Source of the DNA: DASZPL01 sp035550315
Lineage (GTDB): Bacteria; Actinomycetota; Actinomycetes; JAFAQI01
Assembly: GCA_035550315.1 (NCBI GenBank)
Contig: DASZPL010000057.1
Coordinates: forward strand, 1-29,008
Reading direction: 5' to 3'
DNA: 29,008 bases
In this document: piece by piece, positions 1 to 7,608 of the stretch
Numbering within the stretch: position 1 is the first letter of the stretch
How the letters are laid out: each line of letters starts with the position of its first letter
Program-made: the position numbers and the translations under genes
The notes under the pieces: model-generated
Databases searched by the model: none
Told to the model about the DNA's origin: nothing
The model's input: the letters and a program-made list of their open reading frames with translations, nothing else

Positions 1-573
1 ACCGAGGGCAAGTACCGGCACGAGCAGGTCATGTACTACGAGCGGTGCCTGCGGCTCTATCACTTCCGCAAGCCGACGATCGCGAGCATCCAAGGCGCGT
101 GCGTCGCCGCCGGGTTGATGCTGGCCTCGATGTGCGACCTGATCATTGCGGCCGACGACGCGTTCTTCGCGAACCCGGTCGCGCGGATGTCCGGCGTCGG
201 CGTCGAGCTGCTGGTCGAGCCCTACGAGATCGGCTTCCGCAAAGCCAAGGAGCTGCTGCTGACCGGCAACCGGCTCAGCGCCGAGGAGGCGCGGCAGCTC
301 GGCCTGGTCAACCGGGTGGTGCCCCGGGCGGAGCTCAGCGCAGCCACTGCCGAGCTCGCCAGCCAGGTCGCGCTGGTGCCGCCGATCACCGCCGAGATGA
401 CGAAGCGGTCACTGAACGAAGCCGCCGCGTTGGGAGGCAAGGAAAACGCCTGGCGGCAGCACTTCATGATCCACCAGTTCACGTCCGCCACAGAGACCGC
501 GTTGCACATGGCCGACGAGCGCGACCGCAAGGGCTCGCTCAAGGAAGTCTTCGAGGAGCGCGACCGTGGCTGA
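1..573 (+). CDS. Enoyl-CoA hydratase/isomerase (crotonase) family protein, 5' end missing
   Basis: The open frame runs in from base 1, so the N-terminal part (first oxyanion-hole segment) lies outside the window; the first Met at base 31 is internal. The visible 190 residues show the crotonase core: KPTIASIQGACVAAGLMLA is the family motif holding the second oxyanion-hole glycine, followed by CDLIIAADDAFFANP and the conserved helix KAKELLLTGNRLSAEEARQLG with GLVNRVVP. Family members hydrate 2-enoyl-CoA or isomerise/cleave related CoA thioesters in the cytoplasm. The position of the usual first catalytic Glu is not clear (MSGVGVELLVEPYEIG region), so the exact reaction is open. The gene overlaps the next one by 8 bases and supplies its ribosome site (GAGGAG, 553-558), which implies co-transcription with the CoA-transferase. 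Confidence 0.88.
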   Translation, partial: TEGKYRHEQVMYYERCLRLYHFRKPTIASIQGACVAAGLMLASMCDLIIAADDAFFANPVARMSGVGVELLVEPYEIGFRKAKELLLTGNRLSAEEARQLGLVNRVVPRAELSAATAELASQVALVPPITAEMTKRSLNEAAALGGKENAWRQHFMIHQFTSATETALHMADERDRKGSLKEVFEERDRG

Positions 574-1762
574 CGGCCCGCTCGCCGGGCTGCGCGTGCT
601 CGACGTCGGCACCCGGATCGGCGCGCCGTTCTGCGCCGGCCTGCTCGGCGAGTGGGGCGCCGACGTCGTGAAGGTCGAGCAGCCCGACGGCGGTGACTTC
701 ATGCGCACCATCGGGCCGTTCCTCGACGGCTACTCGCTGTTCTGGTCCGTCGAAGGCCGCGGCCGCCGCTCGGTCACCTGCGACCTGCGCCGGCCGGAAG
801 GGCAGGAGCTGTTCCGCCGGCTGGCGGCGACCGCCGACGTGCTGGTCGAGAACTTCCGCCCCGGCACGATGGAGCGCTGGCACGTCGGCCCCGACGACCT
901 CGACCCCAGCCTGGTCTATGTCCGGATCAGCGGGTTCGGCCAGACCGGGCCCTACGCGCAGCGGCCGAGCCTCGACCGGGTCGGCATCTCCTACGGCGGG
1001 CTGCTGCACCTGACCGGCTATCCCGACCGCCCGCCGGTCCGGCCGGGCATCACGGTCTCCGACTACCTCACCGGCCTGTTCGCCGCCGAGGCGGCGCTGG
1101 CGCTGCTGTACGGCCGCGACGCGGCGACCGGAGACGCGCGAGGACGGCAGGGCGGCGTCGTCGACGCGCCGCTCTACGCCAGCGTGCTGCGCATCTTGGA
1201 GTGGACCATCGCCGGCTACGACCGGCTCGGCGAGGTGCGCGGCCGGGAGGGCAACCGGCTCGCGAACTCCGCACCACTCGACAACTACGCGACCGGCGAC
1301 GGCAAGTACGTCTGCATCGTCGCCGGCTCTGATGCCAACTTCGGCCGGCTGTGCAAGGCGATGGGCCGGCCCGAGCTGTTCGACGACCCGCGGTTCGCGA
1401 CGCTCGATCGACGCGCCGCGAACGGCGACCTGATCAACGGCATCGTCGCGGGCTGGTGCGCCGAAAACGATGCCGCCGTCATCGAGAAGGCGTGCCTGGC
1501 CCACGACGTACCAATCGGCACGGCATACACCGCCGCCGACATCTGCAGCGACCCGCATGTCGCGGCCCGTGGCGACCTGGTAACCGTCGACGACCCGGTG
1601 ATCGGGCCGGTCCGGCAGCAGGCGGCGCATCCGCGGATCGCCGGCCGCCCCCGCGCAGCCCCTCGAGGTGCGCCGCAGCTCGGGGAGCACAATGACGAAA
1701 TCTGGGGTGAATTGCTCACTGCAGATGAGTACGACGTCGCACGGCAGGCGGGGGTTATCTGA
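566..1762 (+). CDS. CaiB/BaiF family (class III) CoA-transferase
   Basis: 398 residues, the usual size for this family, which moves CoA between acyl-CoA donors and carboxylic acids through an aspartyl-CoA anhydride. The start is GTG at 566 with GAGGAG seven bases upstream. The N-terminus LAGLRVLDVGTRIGAPFC and GADVVKVEQPDGGDFMR are the family's Rossmann-type opening. GRQGGVVDAPLYAS places the expected catalytic Asp at residue 200. The C-terminal part (about 230-380) carries the typical DDPRFATLDRRAANGDL and small-domain segments. It overlaps the crotonase upstream and shares one base (TGATG) with the oxidoreductase downstream, so the three form one operon. Context suggests activation of a catabolic acid before hydration or oxidation; the actual acid cannot be read from the sequence. 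Confidence 0.92.
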   Translation: MADGPLAGLRVLDVGTRIGAPFCAGLLGEWGADVVKVEQPDGGDFMRTIGPFLDGYSLFWSVEGRGRRSVTCDLRRPEGQELFRRLAATADVLVENFRPGTMERWHVGPDDLDPSLVYVRISGFGQTGPYAQRPSLDRVGISYGGLLHLTGYPDRPPVRPGITVSDYLTGLFAAEAALALLYGRDAATGDARGRQGGVVDAPLYASVLRILEWTIAGYDRLGEVRGREGNRLANSAPLDNYATGDGKYVCIVAGSDANFGRLCKAMGRPELFDDPRFATLDRRAANGDLINGIVAGWCAENDAAVIEKACLAHDVPIGTAYTAADICSDPHVAARGDLVTVDDPVIGPVRQQAAHPRIAGRPRAAPRGAPQLGEHNDEIWGELLTADEYDVARQAGVI

Positions 1763-3132
1763 TGGCCGACTGGAGCACCCGGTCGTTCTGGTTGCAGCGC
1801 AACGACTACGAGCCCGGCCCGCACCTCGACGGCGACACGTCGTGTGATGTCGTGATCGTCGGCGGCGGCTTCACCGGGCTCTGGTCGGCGATCGCGCTGG
1901 CCGAGGCGGATCCCTCGATCGACATCGTCGTGCTCGAGCAGAAGGTCGTCGGTTACGGCGCTAGCGGCCGTAACGGCGGCTTCGCCATGACGATGATGGC
2001 CCGCAACATCCACGACCTCACCCGGAAGGTCGGCGAGACCCAAGCCCGCGCGATGCATCTGGCGATGCGCGACGCGCTGCACGGCATCCTGAAGTTCGCC
2101 GCTGAAGAAGGCATCGATGCGGACATCACCAATCCCGGCCTGCTCACGGTGTCCAACAGCCCAGCCCAGGACCGCCGGATCCAGCAGGACGTGCAGGCCG
2201 CCGAACGGCTCGGCCTCGACGACTTCGAGTACCTGACCCGGGACAAATGCCGCGAGCTGCTCGCGACGGAATCGGTGCGCTGCGGGCATTGGGAGGACGA
2301 CGCGCTGCTCGTCGATCCGGCCGCGCTCACCCGTGGCCTGAGCGAGGTGGCCAAGCGCCGCGGTGTCCGGGTCATCGAGCAGACGCCGGTCGACGACCTC
2401 CACGAGGTCGCCGGCCGCCGGGTCGAGGCACGCACCCCCTACGGCACGGTCCGCGCCGACCGCGCCGTCGTGGCCACCAATGCCTACGCCTACGCGATCC
2501 CGTGGCTGCGTCGGTTCATCTTCACGATCTACGCCTATATCAACCTCACCGAGCCGCTGACCGAAGAGCAGTGGTCGCGGGTCGGCTGGGAGCGCCGCAT
2601 GGGGGTCGAGGACAAGCGGATCATGCTGCACTTCTTCCGCCCGACCCCGGATGGCCGGATCTTGTGGGGTGGCCGCGACGCTCCGTTCTCCGCCGAAGGT
2701 CCGAACCCGCGCCGCGACCGCGACCCGGCGCTGTTCGCCCGCCTGGAGGAGACGTTCCGGGAGACCTTCCCGCAGCTCGACGACGTGAAGATGGACCGGG
2801 GTTGGGCCGGCCCGGTGTGCGGCACCATCAACTGCATGCCCTCGGTCGGCTGGCTCGGCACCTCCCGCCGCATCGCCTACGGGCTGGGATACGCCGGACA
2901 CGGCGTCGGACCGTCGTACCTCGTCGGCCGTGCCATCCGCGACCTGATGCTGAACTGGTCGACCGAGCTGCTCGAGCTGCCGCTGTTCACGAAGAAGCCG
3001 GTGCCGTTGCCGCCGGGCAACAGCCTGCGGGCGTTCTTCCTCGACACCTCACAGCACATCCTGCAGCGAGCGGACGACGAGGGCGTGGACACCGACCCGC
3101 TGGTCCGCGCCGTGCTGAAAGTGCTGCAGTAG
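1762..3132 (+). CDS. FAD-dependent amino acid/amine oxidase-type oxidoreductase (DAO family)
   Basis: 456 residues. The N-terminal dinucleotide-binding motif CDVVIVGGGFTGLWSAIALAE (residues 29-48) is followed by VVLEQKVVGYGASGRNGGF, the signature of DadA/PuuB-type oxidases that use FAD to oxidise a C-N bond. A C-terminal GYGLGYAGHGVG-like segment near residue 380 closes the FAD site. The start ATG overlaps the CoA-transferase stop by one base, with a GGGGG stretch just upstream. The family acts on glycine-like amino acids, gamma-glutamylputrescine and other amines; the partners here are acyl-CoA enzymes, so the substrate could be an amino or N-acyl compound, but that is inference. Its TAG stop directly abuts the TCA (reverse TGA) of the convergent SDR gene, leaving no intergenic base. 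Confidence 0.87.
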   Translation: MADWSTRSFWLQRNDYEPGPHLDGDTSCDVVIVGGGFTGLWSAIALAEADPSIDIVVLEQKVVGYGASGRNGGFAMTMMARNIHDLTRKVGETQARAMHLAMRDALHGILKFAAEEGIDADITNPGLLTVSNSPAQDRRIQQDVQAAERLGLDDFEYLTRDKCRELLATESVRCGHWEDDALLVDPAALTRGLSEVAKRRGVRVIEQTPVDDLHEVAGRRVEARTPYGTVRADRAVVATNAYAYAIPWLRRFIFTIYAYINLTEPLTEEQWSRVGWERRMGVEDKRIMLHFFRPTPDGRILWGGRDAPFSAEGPNPRRDRDPALFARLEETFRETFPQLDDVKMDRGWAGPVCGTINCMPSVGWLGTSRRIAYGLGYAGHGVGPSYLVGRAIRDLMLNWSTELLELPLFTKKPVPLPPGNSLRAFFLDTSQHILQRADDEGVDTDPLVRAVLKVLQ

Positions 3133-4056
3133 TCAGGAAGCGTTCTTCTCGAACTTCTGGCCGAGCGGGGCCGGCATGCCGACCGGCTGCAGATGCTGGC
3201 CGAGCACCTCGTCGAAGTGGTCGGCGACCTGCTCGGGTGTCCAGCCGCCGGGCTGCCACATCGTCGCGATCTGGCGCGGCGTCTGGAACAACGTGAACCC
3301 GTAGCCGGTGCGGCCGAAGACCTGCCCGTTGACGTGGCCGGCGCGCTCACTCGCGAGATAGGCCACCAGCGGCGCGTTCAGCGCCGGGTCCTGGTCGGGC
3401 GGTGGTGTCGCACCGGTCCGCTCGTACAGGCCCATCGTCATCCGGGTCGTGCCGGCCGGCGCCATCGCGTTGACGGTGATGCCGTAGCGGGCGAGCTCCA
3501 GCGCCCAGACGAACGTCGCGCCCATGATCCCGGCCTTGGCCGCGCCGTAGTTGGTCTGGCCGACATTGCCGCGCAACCCCGCCGACGACGTGATGTTGAT
3601 GATCCGGCCGTACTCCTGCTCCCGCATCAGCGGCGCGGCGTGCCGGGTCATGTTGAACGTGCCCTTCAGATGCACGCCGACGACGGCGTCGAACTCGTCC
3701 TCGGCCATCTTCAGCAGGGTCCGGTCGCGGATGATGCCGGCGTTGTTGACCAAGATGTCGAGCTTGCCGAACTCCTCGACGGCGACCGCGACGTTGCTTG
3801 CCGCGCCGTCGAAGTCGGCGACCGACTCATAGGCAGGTACGGCGCGGCCGCCGAACCCTTGGATCTCCTTGCACACCTCAGCGGCCGGATCGCCCTCGCC
3901 GCCGCGGCCGTCGAGCGTGACACCGACGTCGTTGACCACGACCGCGGCGCCCTCCCGGGCGAGGCACAGCGCGAACTCCCGACCGATCCCCCGGCCCGCA
4001 CCGGTGACCAGGGCGACCCGACCTTCCAGCAACATGGCCGGGATCGTATCTGACAC
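3133..4056 (-). CDS. Short-chain dehydrogenase/reductase, MFE-2 (3-hydroxyacyl-CoA dehydrogenase) type
   Basis: 307 residues from a GTG at 4056; an ATG at 4035 (MLLEGRVALVTG) is an equally good start and gives 300. Visible are the NAD-binding motif VTGAGRGIG (18-26), LVNNAG (102-107), a Ser pair ITSSAG (155-160) and the catalytic Y170-x3-K174 (TNYGAAK). The insertion NDVGVTLDGRGGEGDPAAEV and VHLKGTFNMTRHAAPLM match the dehydrogenase domain of peroxisomal-type multifunctional enzyme 2, so oxidation of a (3R)-hydroxyacyl-CoA is likely. The C-terminal tail (about 245-307) is longer than in a minimal SDR. It is the second gene of a - strand pair, starting 5 bases after the acyl-CoA synthetase stop; a 16-bp palindrome covers the junction. 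Confidence 0.88.
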   Translation of the reverse strand: MSDTIPAMLLEGRVALVTGAGRGIGREFALCLAREGAAVVVNDVGVTLDGRGGEGDPAAEVCKEIQGFGGRAVPAYESVADFDGAASNVAVAVEEFGKLDILVNNAGIIRDRTLLKMAEDEFDAVVGVHLKGTFNMTRHAAPLMREQEYGRIINITSSAGLRGNVGQTNYGAAKAGIMGATFVWALELARYGITVNAMAPAGTTRMTMGLYERTGATPPPDQDPALNAPLVAYLASERAGHVNGQVFGRTGYGFTLFQTPRQIATMWQPGGWTPEQVADHFDEVLGQHLQPVGMPAPLGQKFEKNAS

Positions 4057-4065
4057 GCGTGTCAG
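4050..4065. promoter_or_regulatory. 16-bp perfect palindrome CTGACACGCGTGTCAG at a gene junction
   Basis: Read directly: the two 8-base halves are exact reverse complements. It covers the stop of the synthetase gene and the GTG start of the SDR on the - strand. It has the form CTGAC-N6-GTCAG, also found at 4829-4844. Perfect short palindromes of this form are typical operators for dimeric repressors such as the TetR family, and a TetR gene lies at 5598. Function as an operator is inference. Confidence 0.45.
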
Positions 4066-5522
4066 GGATCGGCGCGGACAACCGCTTGCAGCGCCGCCCG
4101 GTCCACCTTGTCGCCCGGCGTCAGCGGCAGCTCGTCGACGACGACCAGCCGCTCGGGCAGCTCGTGGCGGGCGAGTTGGTCACCGCCGTACCGGCGCAGG
4201 TCGTCGAGGGTCGGCGGGTCGCCGTCCGGGACCACGACAGCGACGCCGATCTGGCCCATCACGTCACTCGGCGCGGGGACGATGGCGAGGTCGCGCACGT
4301 TGGGATGGTTCGAGAGCACGGCTTCGACGGCGACCGGGTGCACGTTGTACCCGCCGCGGACGTACACCTCCGTGCTGCGGCCGGCGAGGTGCAGCCGGCC
4401 CCGATCATCGACCCAGCCGAGGTCGCCGGTGCGGGCGAAGCCGTCCGGGGTGAACGCCGCGGCGCTCGCCTCCGGGTTGTCCCAGTAGCCGCTCATCACG
4501 GCGGCCGAGCGCAGCACGACCTCGCCCACCGCGCCCGTCGGGCAGTCGGCCCCAGCGGCGTCACGGATCCGCAGCTCGACTCCGGGTTGCGGGCGTCCCA
4601 CCGTCGTCTCCGCGTCCTCATCCGGGTCGGTCGCTGCCGTGCCGCACCCGATCCCCGCCTCGGTGCACGAGTAACGCGTGCAGACCGGCACGCCGAGCCG
4701 CTCCCGGGCTTCGCGCACGAGCGCCGGGCTCGCCGGTCCGCCGCCGATCAGCACCATGCGCAGCGCTGACAGGTCCAGCGCGTCGAAGCTCGGGTGCGCC
4801 AGCATCAGCGCAAGCTGCGTCGGCACTCCTGACAGTGACGTCAGCCCTAACACTGACGTCAGTGTTAGGGCGTCGCCGGCGTTCCATCGCGCCAGCAGAT
4901 GGGTGGTGCGTCCGGCCTGCAGCGCGCCCGGGAACTTGGTCATGAAGCCGAGGTGCGACAGCGACGTGCCGATCAGGGTCGCGCCGCCGGCGCCCCAGTT
5001 CGGACCGACATCGATCGCCCGGATCGCGTCGAGCTGGCGTTCACCGAACACCGCACCCTTGGGTACGCCGGTCGTGCCGGACGTGAACACGATCGCCACC
5101 GGGCGCGCCGGATCGGGCGGCAGCTGCGGTGGCGCGGCCGCACCGTCACCGGCTGCCTCGAGCTCAGCCACTGTCGTCGTTTTCGTTGCCAAATCGGCCG
5201 AAAACCGGCTCTCGCCGATCAGCAGCTTCGGCCGGGCGACCTCGAGCAGCCGCGCCTGCTGGGCCGGGACGAGCCGCGTGTTCAGGCCTGCGGTGATCGC
5301 GCCGAGCCGCGCCGCCGCGAGGTAGGCCACCGGGTAGTCCGGCACGGTCCCGAGGGCCAGCGCAACGACGTCGCCCTCGCCGACGCCGCGCGCCATCAGC
5401 CCGGCGGCGACCCGGTCCGCCCGAGCATCGAGGTCTTGGAACGACACCGTCTGCTCGCCGGCCACGAACGCCGGCCGATCACCGAACCGACGCGCCGCCT
5501 CCCGCGCGACCGAGCCCAACAT
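4062..5522 (-). CDS. Class I adenylate-forming acyl-CoA synthetase (AMP-dependent ligase)
   Basis: 486 residues, normal for a medium- or long-chain/aromatic acyl-CoA ligase. It activates a carboxylic acid with ATP to acyl-AMP, then to acyl-CoA. The P-loop-like motif VFTSGTTGVPKGAV is at 145-158. The A5-like YSCTEAG motif, the hinge TGDLGWVDDRGRLHLAGRSTE and GGYNVHP precede the small C-terminal domain, and the catalytic Lys lies in PLTPGDKVDR near the end. The ATG at 5522 opens MLGSVAREAARRFGDRPAFV, typical for the family. Residues around 218-232 (ALTLTSVLGLTSLSGV) are encoded by a 28-bp perfect palindrome that includes the rare codons CTA, ACA and TTA. It is transcribed with the SDR and is divergent from the TetR gene, a common layout for fatty or aromatic acid catabolic units. 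Confidence 0.9.
   Translation of the reverse strand: MLGSVAREAARRFGDRPAFVAGEQTVSFQDLDARADRVAAGLMARGVGEGDVVALALGTVPDYPVAYLAAARLGAITAGLNTRLVPAQQARLLEVARPKLLIGESRFSADLATKTTTVAELEAAGDGAAAPPQLPPDPARPVAIVFTSGTTGVPKGAVFGERQLDAIRAIDVGPNWGAGGATLIGTSLSHLGFMTKFPGALQAGRTTHLLARWNAGDALTLTSVLGLTSLSGVPTQLALMLAHPSFDALDLSALRMVLIGGGPASPALVREARERLGVPVCTRYSCTEAGIGCGTAATDPDEDAETTVGRPQPGVELRIRDAAGADCPTGAVGEVVLRSAAVMSGYWDNPEASAAAFTPDGFARTGDLGWVDDRGRLHLAGRSTEVYVRGGYNVHPVAVEAVLSNHPNVRDLAIVPAPSDVMGQIGVAVVVPDGDPPTLDDLRRYGGDQLARHELPERLVVVDELPLTPGDKVDRAALQAVVRADP
4829..4844. promoter_or_regulatory. Second CTGAC-N6-GTCAG site inside the synthetase gene
   Basis: CTGACAGTGACGTCAG has the same outer half-sites and the same 6-base spacer as the palindrome at 4050-4065. 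It abuts the 28-bp palindrome that begins at 4844, so the two TGACGTCA cores are centred 18 bases apart. Both match the coding frame, so a chance origin from Leu-Thr-Ser repeats (LTSVLGLTSLS) is possible. Operator function is inference. Confidence 0.3.
4844..4871. promoter_or_regulatory. 28-bp perfect palindrome within the synthetase coding region
   Basis: The central 20 bases are TAACACTGACGTCAGTGTTA, flanked on each side by complementary GCCC/GGGC; the symmetry centre lies between 4857 and 4858 and all 14 base pairs match. On the - strand it is read in frame as Ala-Leu-Thr-Leu-Thr-Ser-Val-Leu-Gly, using CTA, ACA, TCA and TTA, which are unusual in such GC-rich DNA. A perfect 28-bp symmetry is far beyond chance at any given site. 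It could be an internal operator, a hairpin in mRNA, or an insertion remnant. Confidence 0.5.
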
Positions 5523-5597
5523 GACCCTGACTCAACCCTTTCCCCAGGCCCGCGTCGGGCGCGCGCGACAACGGCTTCACCCTCTACCCTGAACGCC
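5523..5597. promoter_or_regulatory. Divergent intergenic region between synthetase and TetR genes
   Basis: This 75-bp spacer must hold the promoters of both genes. A TACCCT hexamer (5585-5590) fits the actinobacterial -10 pattern TAnnnT. It ends seven bases before the TetR ATG, so that mRNA could be leaderless. No clear -35 box and no good palindrome is seen in the spacer itself; the only strong palindromes are inside and after the synthetase gene. Confidence 0.35.
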
Positions 5598-6323
5598 ATG
5601 CCGAGCAATCAAGGGGGGGATCGTCGGCCGGCGGCGCGCAAGCGCGCCTCGGCCGCCCCGACCCGCTCGGCCTTCCGCGGCGGCGCGCCCGCGCAAGAGC
5701 GCGAGCTTCGCAGCCAGGGCCGCAAGACCATGCAGCGCCTGCTCGACGCCGGTCGTTACGTCTTCGAGCGACGTGGCTTCCACGTGGCCCGGGTCGACGA
5801 CATCGTCAAGGTGGCGAAGACCTCGCACGGCACGTTCTACCTCTACTTCGCGAACAAGGAAGACCTGTTCAAGGCGCTTGCGGTCGACGCGATGACCGAG
5901 ATGGAGGAGTTGGGCAACCAGCTGCCGCCGATCACCCCGGACGTCGACGGTCAGGCGCTGCTCCGCGAGTGGGTAACGAAGTTCGTCGACACCTACGCGC
6001 GGCACGGCAACGTGATCAGAGCCTGGACCGAAGGCGAGTTCGCGGACAAAGAGCTTGGCACCCGCGCGCGCGACCTGCTGATCCGGCTGTCCGGGCTGCT
6101 GGCGGCGCGGATCGCGGAGGCGGGCCACCTCGACGGTCAGGCCGAGATCGCCGGCGTCGCCTGCCTGTCGATGCTGGAACGGTTCAACTACTTCCAGCAG
6201 GCGCATCAGGTGCAGTTCAGCCGCGACGAGTCGATCGATGCGTTGACCCGTGCCGTCTTCGAGGGCTTCTTCATGCCGGACAAGCTGCGCCGCGGCCGCC
6301 GCCGCCCGACCCGGCGGAGCTAA
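5598..6323 (+). CDS. TetR/AcrR family transcriptional regulator
   Basis: 241 residues from ATG 5598. A basic, low-complexity N-terminal tail of about 45 residues (RRPAARKRASAAPTRSAFRG) precedes the TetR DNA-binding domain. The helix-turn-helix is VDDIVKVAKTSHGTFYLYFANKEDLF at about 74-99, with the classic GTFYLYF recognition segment. The C-terminal two thirds are helical ligand/dimer domain with little sequence identity to named members. It is divergent from the acyl-CoA synthetase/SDR pair, and such regulators usually repress the neighbouring operon and let go on binding an acyl-CoA or related ligand. It is 33 bases upstream of fasR and could also share a transcript with the fatty acid synthase operon. 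Confidence 0.9.
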   Translation: MPSNQGGDRRPAARKRASAAPTRSAFRGGAPAQERELRSQGRKTMQRLLDAGRYVFERRGFHVARVDDIVKVAKTSHGTFYLYFANKEDLFKALAVDAMTEMEELGNQLPPITPDVDGQALLREWVTKFVDTYARHGNVIRAWTEGEFADKELGTRARDLLIRLSGLLAARIAEAGHLDGQAEIAGVACLSMLERFNYFQQAHQVQFSRDESIDALTRAVFEGFFMPDKLRRGRRRPTRRS

Positions 6324-6356
6324 CCCTGTCGTTGCGCGGTGGCGCAGACTAGCCGG

Positions 6357-7529
6357 ATGCGCTCCGGCACGCCGTCGCGGGTGACGGCGACCGCTCGACG
6401 CGTCGAGCAAGCCTCCGGGAAGCTCGCCACCAGGGCGCAGCGCCGGATGGACGAGACACTTCCCTGGTACGCCGCGCTCCCCGCCCAGCCGCGCGCCACG
6501 GTCGGCGCGATCGTGCAAGCCGGCATCCGCGGGTTCGCCAACTGGCTCACCGATCCCGACTCCGGTCCGCGGATCACGGCGGACGTGTTCGCGGTCGGGC
6601 CGCAGGAGCTGGCCCGGGTGATCAGCCTCGAGCAGACCGTCGACCTGATCCGGATCGCGGTCGAGACCGTGGAGGAGGCGGTCACCGAGCTGGCCGGTCC
6701 GGCCCAGCAAGGCCCGCTGCGAGAGTCGGCGCTGCGCTACTCCCGGGAGATCGCGTTCGCCGCCGCGGCCGTCTACGCCCGGGCCGCCGAGCAGCGCGGC
6801 GCCTGGGACGCCCGGCTGGAGGCTCTGGTCGTCGACGCCGTCATCCGTGGCGACCTGAGCGACTCGCTGCTCTCCCGCGCCTCTGCCCTCGGCTGGGCGC
6901 ACCCGAGTCATGTCCTCGTCGCGGCCGGCGGAGCGCCGGAGGGCGACACCGAGCGGCTGCTCTCGCACGTCCGCCACCTGGCACGCGCCGCCGGCGCTGA
7001 CGTGCTCGCCGGCGTGCAGACCGCGCGGCTGGTGGTCGTGATCGGCACCGACGCGCGGCCGGGCCGCGCGATTCGGGCGGTGCTACCGGCATTCGCCGAC
7101 GGCCACGTCGTGACCGGTCCGGTCGTCGGCGACATCGTGCAGGCGGCAAACTCCGTGCCCGACGTGCTGTCCGCGCTGCGCGCGGCTCCCGGCTGGCCGG
7201 GTGCGCCGCGGCCGGTCACCAGCGACGCGCTGCTGGCCGAGCGGGTACTCGCCGGCGATGCCCGCGCCGGTCGAGCGCTGCTCGCCGGCATCTTCGAGCC
7301 GCTGGCGGCCGACCGGGTGCTGCTCGACACGACCGACGCCTATCTGCTCGCCGGCGGTGCCATCGAGGCGACCGCGCGGGCGCTGTTCGTGCACCCCAAC
7401 ACCGTCCGCTACCGGTTGCGGCGGATCGCGGACGTCTGCGGTCACGACCTCGCCGACGGCCGCGACCGCTACGTCGTGCAGGTTGCCTTGGCGCTGGGAC
7501 GGCTGGACGGCGTTCAACGCCCTTTGTAG
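6357..7529 (+). CDS. fasR: FasR-like PucR-family activator of fatty acid synthesis
   Basis: 390 residues from ATG 6357; a GTG at 6339 would add six. The C-terminal PucR-type helix-turn-helix is clear: ATARALFVHPNTVRYRLRRI (about 337-356), then a helix ending in ALALGRLDG. The N-terminal half, with RMDETLPWY, VQAGIRGFANWL, REIAFAAAAVYARAAE and RGAWDARLEALVVDAVI, resembles the Streptomyces coelicolor FasR family. That protein is encoded directly upstream of fabD-fabH-acpP-fabF and activates it. The same placement here, 79 bases ahead of fabD, supports the assignment. I infer that it activates the eight-gene FAS-II operon; no binding site could be confirmed in the spacer. Confidence 0.85.
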   Translation: MRSGTPSRVTATARRVEQASGKLATRAQRRMDETLPWYAALPAQPRATVGAIVQAGIRGFANWLTDPDSGPRITADVFAVGPQELARVISLEQTVDLIRIAVETVEEAVTELAGPAQQGPLRESALRYSREIAFAAAAVYARAAEQRGAWDARLEALVVDAVIRGDLSDSLLSRASALGWAHPSHVLVAAGGAPEGDTERLLSHVRHLARAAGADVLAGVQTARLVVVIGTDARPGRAIRAVLPAFADGHVVTGPVVGDIVQAANSVPDVLSALRAAPGWPGAPRPVTSDALLAERVLAGDARAGRALLAGIFEPLAADRVLLDTTDAYLLAGGAIEATARALFVHPNTVRYRLRRIADVCGHDLADGRDRYVVQVALALGRLDGVQRPL

Positions 7530-7608
7530 GAATCCCACAACACCGTCCCGGCAAACACTGTCAGCCATTGCCGCAGACGGCCGAGGCCTCGACACGCGAA
7601 GGTAAAGC
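7530..7608 (+). promoter_or_regulatory. fasR-fabD spacer, probable promoter/activator region
   Basis: The only sizeable gap ahead of the synthase genes. It holds a ribosome site GAAGG (7598-7602) six bases before the fabD GTG, a TTGCCG hexamer (7568-7573) as a possible -35, and a 10-bp palindrome CGAGGCCTCG (7582-7591). By analogy with Streptomyces, FasR would bind here, but the exact site is not recognisable by eye. Confidence 0.35.

Noticed and set aside
539..1690. 383-residue frame on the - strand across the CoA-transferase gene
   Set aside because: Arg/Ala/Asp-rich shadow of a well-recognised + strand gene; no domain motifs.
1285..2901. 538-residue - strand frame spanning CoA-transferase and oxidoreductase
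   Set aside because: It crosses the border of two genes with clear motifs on the + strand; high GC suppresses stops in this frame.
4827..4871. Insertion or frameshift in the acyl-CoA synthetase
   Set aside because: The reading frame and the flanking family motifs continue normally through the palindrome; no extra residues are apparent.
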